NCBI GenBank assembly: GCA_028288315.1
Contig: JAQBNY010000193.1
Coordinates: forward strand, 1-8,610
Reading direction: 5' to 3'
DNA length: 8,610 nt
Source: Mucilaginibacter sp.
GTDB taxonomy: Bacteria > Bacteroidota > Bacteroidia > Sphingobacteriales > Sphingobacteriaceae
Positions 7,310 through 8,610 of this stretch are shown here, in pieces. Under the pieces are notes generated by a model that was not told the DNA's origin, did no database searches, and saw nothing but the letters and a program-made list of their open reading frames with translations. The position numbers and the translations under genes were made by a program. Within the stretch, counting starts at the first letter, position 1. Each line of letters starts with the position of its first letter.

Positions 7310-7572
7310 GATTTAGCATTAAAAGCTATTTATTATGAACGTAAGATTGAATTAGCTTTAGAAGGTCATCACTTTTTTGATCTTGTTAGATGGGGAATTG
7401 CTGCAACGGAGTTAAACGCATATATAGCCTATCAGGGGCTAATTTACCCAGGATGTTAGAGGCGGACAATTTTACAGCCGGTAAAAATGAATATTATCCT
7501 ATTCCACAAAGGCAAATCGATTTAAGTGCTGCCGGAGGTAAATCTGTACTAACACAAAATAAAGGTTATTAA
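7310..7572 (+). pseudogene. C-terminal remnant of a second SusD/RagB-family gene, frameshifted
   Basis: Beginning right after the sigma factor's TAA and in the same frame, codons from 7310 read DLALKAIYYERKIELALEGH then HFFDLVRWGIAATELNAYIA, the well-known C-terminal signature of SusD proteins. This frame hits a stop at about 7454. The rest of the signature continues in another frame from about 7438: ANLPRMLEADNFTAGKNEYY, PIPQRQIDLS, and the usual ending LTQNKGY with TAA at 7570-7572. Inserting one G into GGGG at 7435-7438 would restore YQGANLP and one continuous 87-residue tail. More than 400 N-terminal residues of a normal SusD, including the signal peptide and lipobox, are absent. It is not a copy of the intact SusD at 181-1749, which has a different sequence here (ERRVELAFENHRWFDLVRTN). 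A 60-residue ORF from ATG 7390 to 7572 is part of this remnant and begins out of frame with the true protein, so it is not an independent gene. Confidence 0.9.
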
Positions 7573-7695
7573 TAATAAAGGCAACAATACTTAACTGCCG
7601 GCAGCAACGGTAATATCAACACAAGCCTGATGTTCATGATCTGGCAAGCTTAGTTGCAAATTAACGGGTACGTATTAACAGCTGCTCATTTAAAT

Positions 7696-7727
7696 AAAAG
7701 CCAGCCTGCAAATGCAGGCTGGCTTTT
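7696..7727. terminator. Bidirectional intrinsic terminator
   Basis: AAAAGCCAGCCTGCA (7696-7710) and TGCAGGCTGGCTTTT (7713-7727) are perfect 15-base inverted arms around AA. The practical structure is a 10-bp GC-rich stem (GCCAGCCTGC/GCAGGCTGGC) with a four-base loop, A-rich on the left and T-rich on the right, so it reads as a terminator on both strands. It lies between the plus-strand sigma/susD-remnant unit and the minus-strand small membrane gene, which converge here. Confidence 0.9.
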
Positions 7728-7750
7728 AAATTCTACAATTCCATCATTAA

Positions 7751-7909
7751 TCAGACTACCGTGGTGTCTCTTCTGAGGAAACCTAATATTAATGATATTA
7801 CCGCTATTACTAGTAAAATGTGAATTAACCCTCCGGCTGCATAAGCGAAAGTTCCGATAGCCCATCCTATAATAAGGATAACTGCTATGATATACAAAAG
7901 TGATCTCAT
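7751..7909 (-). CDS. Small two-helix membrane protein, lmo0937 family
   Basis: A 52-residue protein from ATG 7909 to TGA 7751. Two hydrophobic helices are visible: LLYIIAVILIIGWAIGTFAY (residues 4-23) and LIHILLVIAVISLILGFL (28-45), joined by AAGG and followed by a basic/polar tail RRDTTVV. The opening MRSLLYIIAVILIIGWAIG and the AGGLIHILLVIAVIS segment match, from memory, the lmo0937-type membrane proteins (DUF5670) that occur in many Bacteroidota and Firmicutes. Their function is unknown. It stands alone, with its 3' end 24 bp from the bidirectional terminator. Upstream, TTTG (7954-7951), 19 bases and TAACAATT (7931-7924) is a weak promoter candidate with a very short leader. The inner-membrane location is inferred from hydrophobicity. 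Confidence 0.85.
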   Translation of the reverse strand: MRSLLYIIAVILIIGWAIGTFAYAAGGLIHILLVIAVISLILGFLRRDTTVV

Positions 7910-8316
7910 AGTGTTGTTTTTTAAATTGTTAGTAGATATTGATTGTCATACAAATGCAATACCATTTTTGGTGATCTTGTACTCTCTCTTTATTTTTTTG
8001 CCTTTTAGCCGATCGGTTGTATCAAAAACCAGCATTTAGCATCGTTTACTGGACAGTTTTGATTATGCCAGGCAAAACCAGCTGGTTCAATGCCTTTGCA
8101 ACAAACTTTGAAAAAAACTTTACTATGAACAATTCATAAAATTGCGCTGAGTGTTATGTTGCGCGGTTATGGGTAAGCCGTTTGGTAACATGCTTAATAC
8201 AAAGGCTATATATTGAGTAAAACTTTTGCAAATTATTTAAAAAGTATCCATATTTAAATAATAAACCATTTGCCGGCGGCCAATGCCGGTTTGTTCAACC
8301 TTTTATTACTATAACC
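7910..8316. other. Divergent intergenic region without recognisable genes
   Basis: About 400 bp separate the small membrane gene (minus) from the DUF5009-type gene (plus). Both promoters should lie here. I see no RNA gene, riboswitch or convincing coding sequence. Visible structure is limited to the palindrome AACCAGCTGGTT at 8076-8087 and a small hairpin, CCGGC (8273-8277) with GCCGG (8285-8289), in the leader of the right-hand gene. AACTTTTG at 8221-8228 resembles a -7 element but has no matching -33 box at normal spacing. Confidence 0.6.
8076..8087. repeat. 12-bp perfect palindrome AACCAGCTGGTT
   Basis: A perfect palindrome in the non-coding gap between two divergent genes. AAAACCAGC also occurs once more about 55 bp upstream, so a half-site repeat is possible. 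It has the size of a dimeric repressor site, but nothing links it to a known regulator. Confidence 0.3.
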
Positions 8317-8610
8317 GTGACCGCAAAAAAAACCGATGGCACTGCCGATGTGAATACATCGCCCTTTACTTATGAACGCCTTTACTCATTAGATGCCCTG
8401 CGGGGATTTGATATGTTTTGGATATTAGGTGGTGAAGAGATATTTCATACACTGGCCAAGGCAACCGGCTCGCCGTTTTGGGACAGCATAGCTAACCAGT
8501 TTACCCATCCCGACTGGAACGGCTTTCATTTGTATGACCTTATATTCCCGCTATTTTTGTTTCTGGCAGGGGTGGCAACACCATATTCGGTAGGCCGCGA
8601 ACTGGAGAAA
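8317..8610 (+). CDS. DUF5009 / heparan-alpha-glucosaminide N-acetyltransferase-like membrane protein, N-terminal part
   Basis: The first 98 codons of a gene that runs off the right edge. Residues 20-44 (ERLYSLDALRGFDMFWILGG, then EEIF) and 70-93 (FHLYDLIFPLFLFLAGVATP, then YSV) form the first transmembrane region and second helix of the COG4299/DUF5009 group. These are multi-pass membrane proteins related to lysosomal HGSNAT and bacterial NagX, proposed to move acyl groups to sugars across the membrane. The RLYSLDALRGFDMF opening and the DLIFPLFLFLAGVA helix are the recognisable signatures. The start is GTG at 8317: the frame is open back to the stop at 8218-8220 but has no ATG, and the next in-frame Met (residue 33) lies inside the conserved first helix. 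The protein would begin MTAKKTDGTADVNTSPFTYE, a short polar cytoplasmic tail. No link to the uptake operon is evident. Confidence 0.88.
   Translation, partial: MTAKKTDGTADVNTSPFTYERLYSLDALRGFDMFWILGGEEIFHTLAKATGSPFWDSIANQFTHPDWNGFHLYDLIFPLFLFLAGVATPYSVGRELEK

Noticed and set aside
7390..7572. Independent 60-residue small protein
   Set aside because: From about residue 17 it is plainly the C-terminal end of a SusD protein; the first part is out-of-frame reading of the same remnant.
7310..7572. Insertion sequence or transposon end as the source of the susD fragment
   Set aside because: No transposase fragment, terminal inverted repeats or target-site duplication is visible on either side, so a deletion or simple rearrangement is preferred.
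7573..7690. Possible further coding remnant downstream of the susD fragment
   Set aside because: All frames are broken by stops or give only short stretches (for example about 20 residues from 7591) without a recognisable family; includes only a chance-sized palindrome CTGCCGGCAG at 7595-7604.
8065..8139. 24-residue plus-strand ORF in the right-hand intergenic region
   Set aside because: Too short, no ribosome-binding site, no recognised sequence, and expected by chance in this length of DNA.

Overview
The window looks like a chromosomal segment of a Bacteroidota bacterium, most likely from the Sphingobacteriia/Chitinophagia side of the phylum. This rests on a SusC/RagA outer-membrane transporter with its SusD/RagB lipoprotein, a Bacteroidota-type FecR anti-sigma factor and ECF sigma factor, AT-rich intergenic DNA, and the lack of clear Shine-Dalgarno sequences. 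The genus cannot be fixed from the sequence alone.

Positions 1-6564 (minus strand) form one apparent transcription unit, read right to left: fecR-like anti-sigma gene (6564-5374), susC-like TonB-dependent transporter (5315-1770), susD-like lipoprotein (1749-181) and the first 53 codons of a DUF1080 (3-keto-disaccharide hydrolase-like) secreted protein (160 to beyond the left edge). The last two gaps are 20 bp each. The transporter has an N-terminal STN signalling domain. This is therefore a nutrient-uptake locus under trans-envelope control: substrate binding at SusC/SusD is signalled through the STN domain to FecR in the inner membrane, and FecR controls an ECF sigma factor.

Positions 6565-6694 are a short divergent regulatory region. 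It holds two overlapping candidate promoters in opposite orientations, a 10-bp palindrome between them and an inverted repeat in the fecR leader. Positions 6695-7309 (plus strand) encode the ECF sigma factor, apparently with a TTG start. Directly after its stop codon, 7310-7572 is a decayed C-terminal fragment (about 87 residues) of a second, different SusD-family gene, broken by a one-base frameshift. The simplest reading is that the sigma gene once headed another sigma-fecR-susC-susD locus and a deletion joined its 3' end to the tail of that locus's susD.

Positions 7573-8316 hold a strong bidirectional terminator (7696-7727), a 52-residue two-helix membrane protein of the lmo0937 type (7909-7751, minus) and about 400 bp of non-coding DNA. 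From 8317 to the right edge is the start of a multi-pass membrane protein of the DUF5009/heparan-alpha-glucosaminide N-acetyltransferase-like group (plus, GTG start), unrelated to the uptake operon by position and orientation.

No CRISPR array, tRNA, rRNA or complete mobile element was seen. The most notable item is the sigma/susD-remnant junction beside a divergent, intact FecR-SusC-SusD operon.
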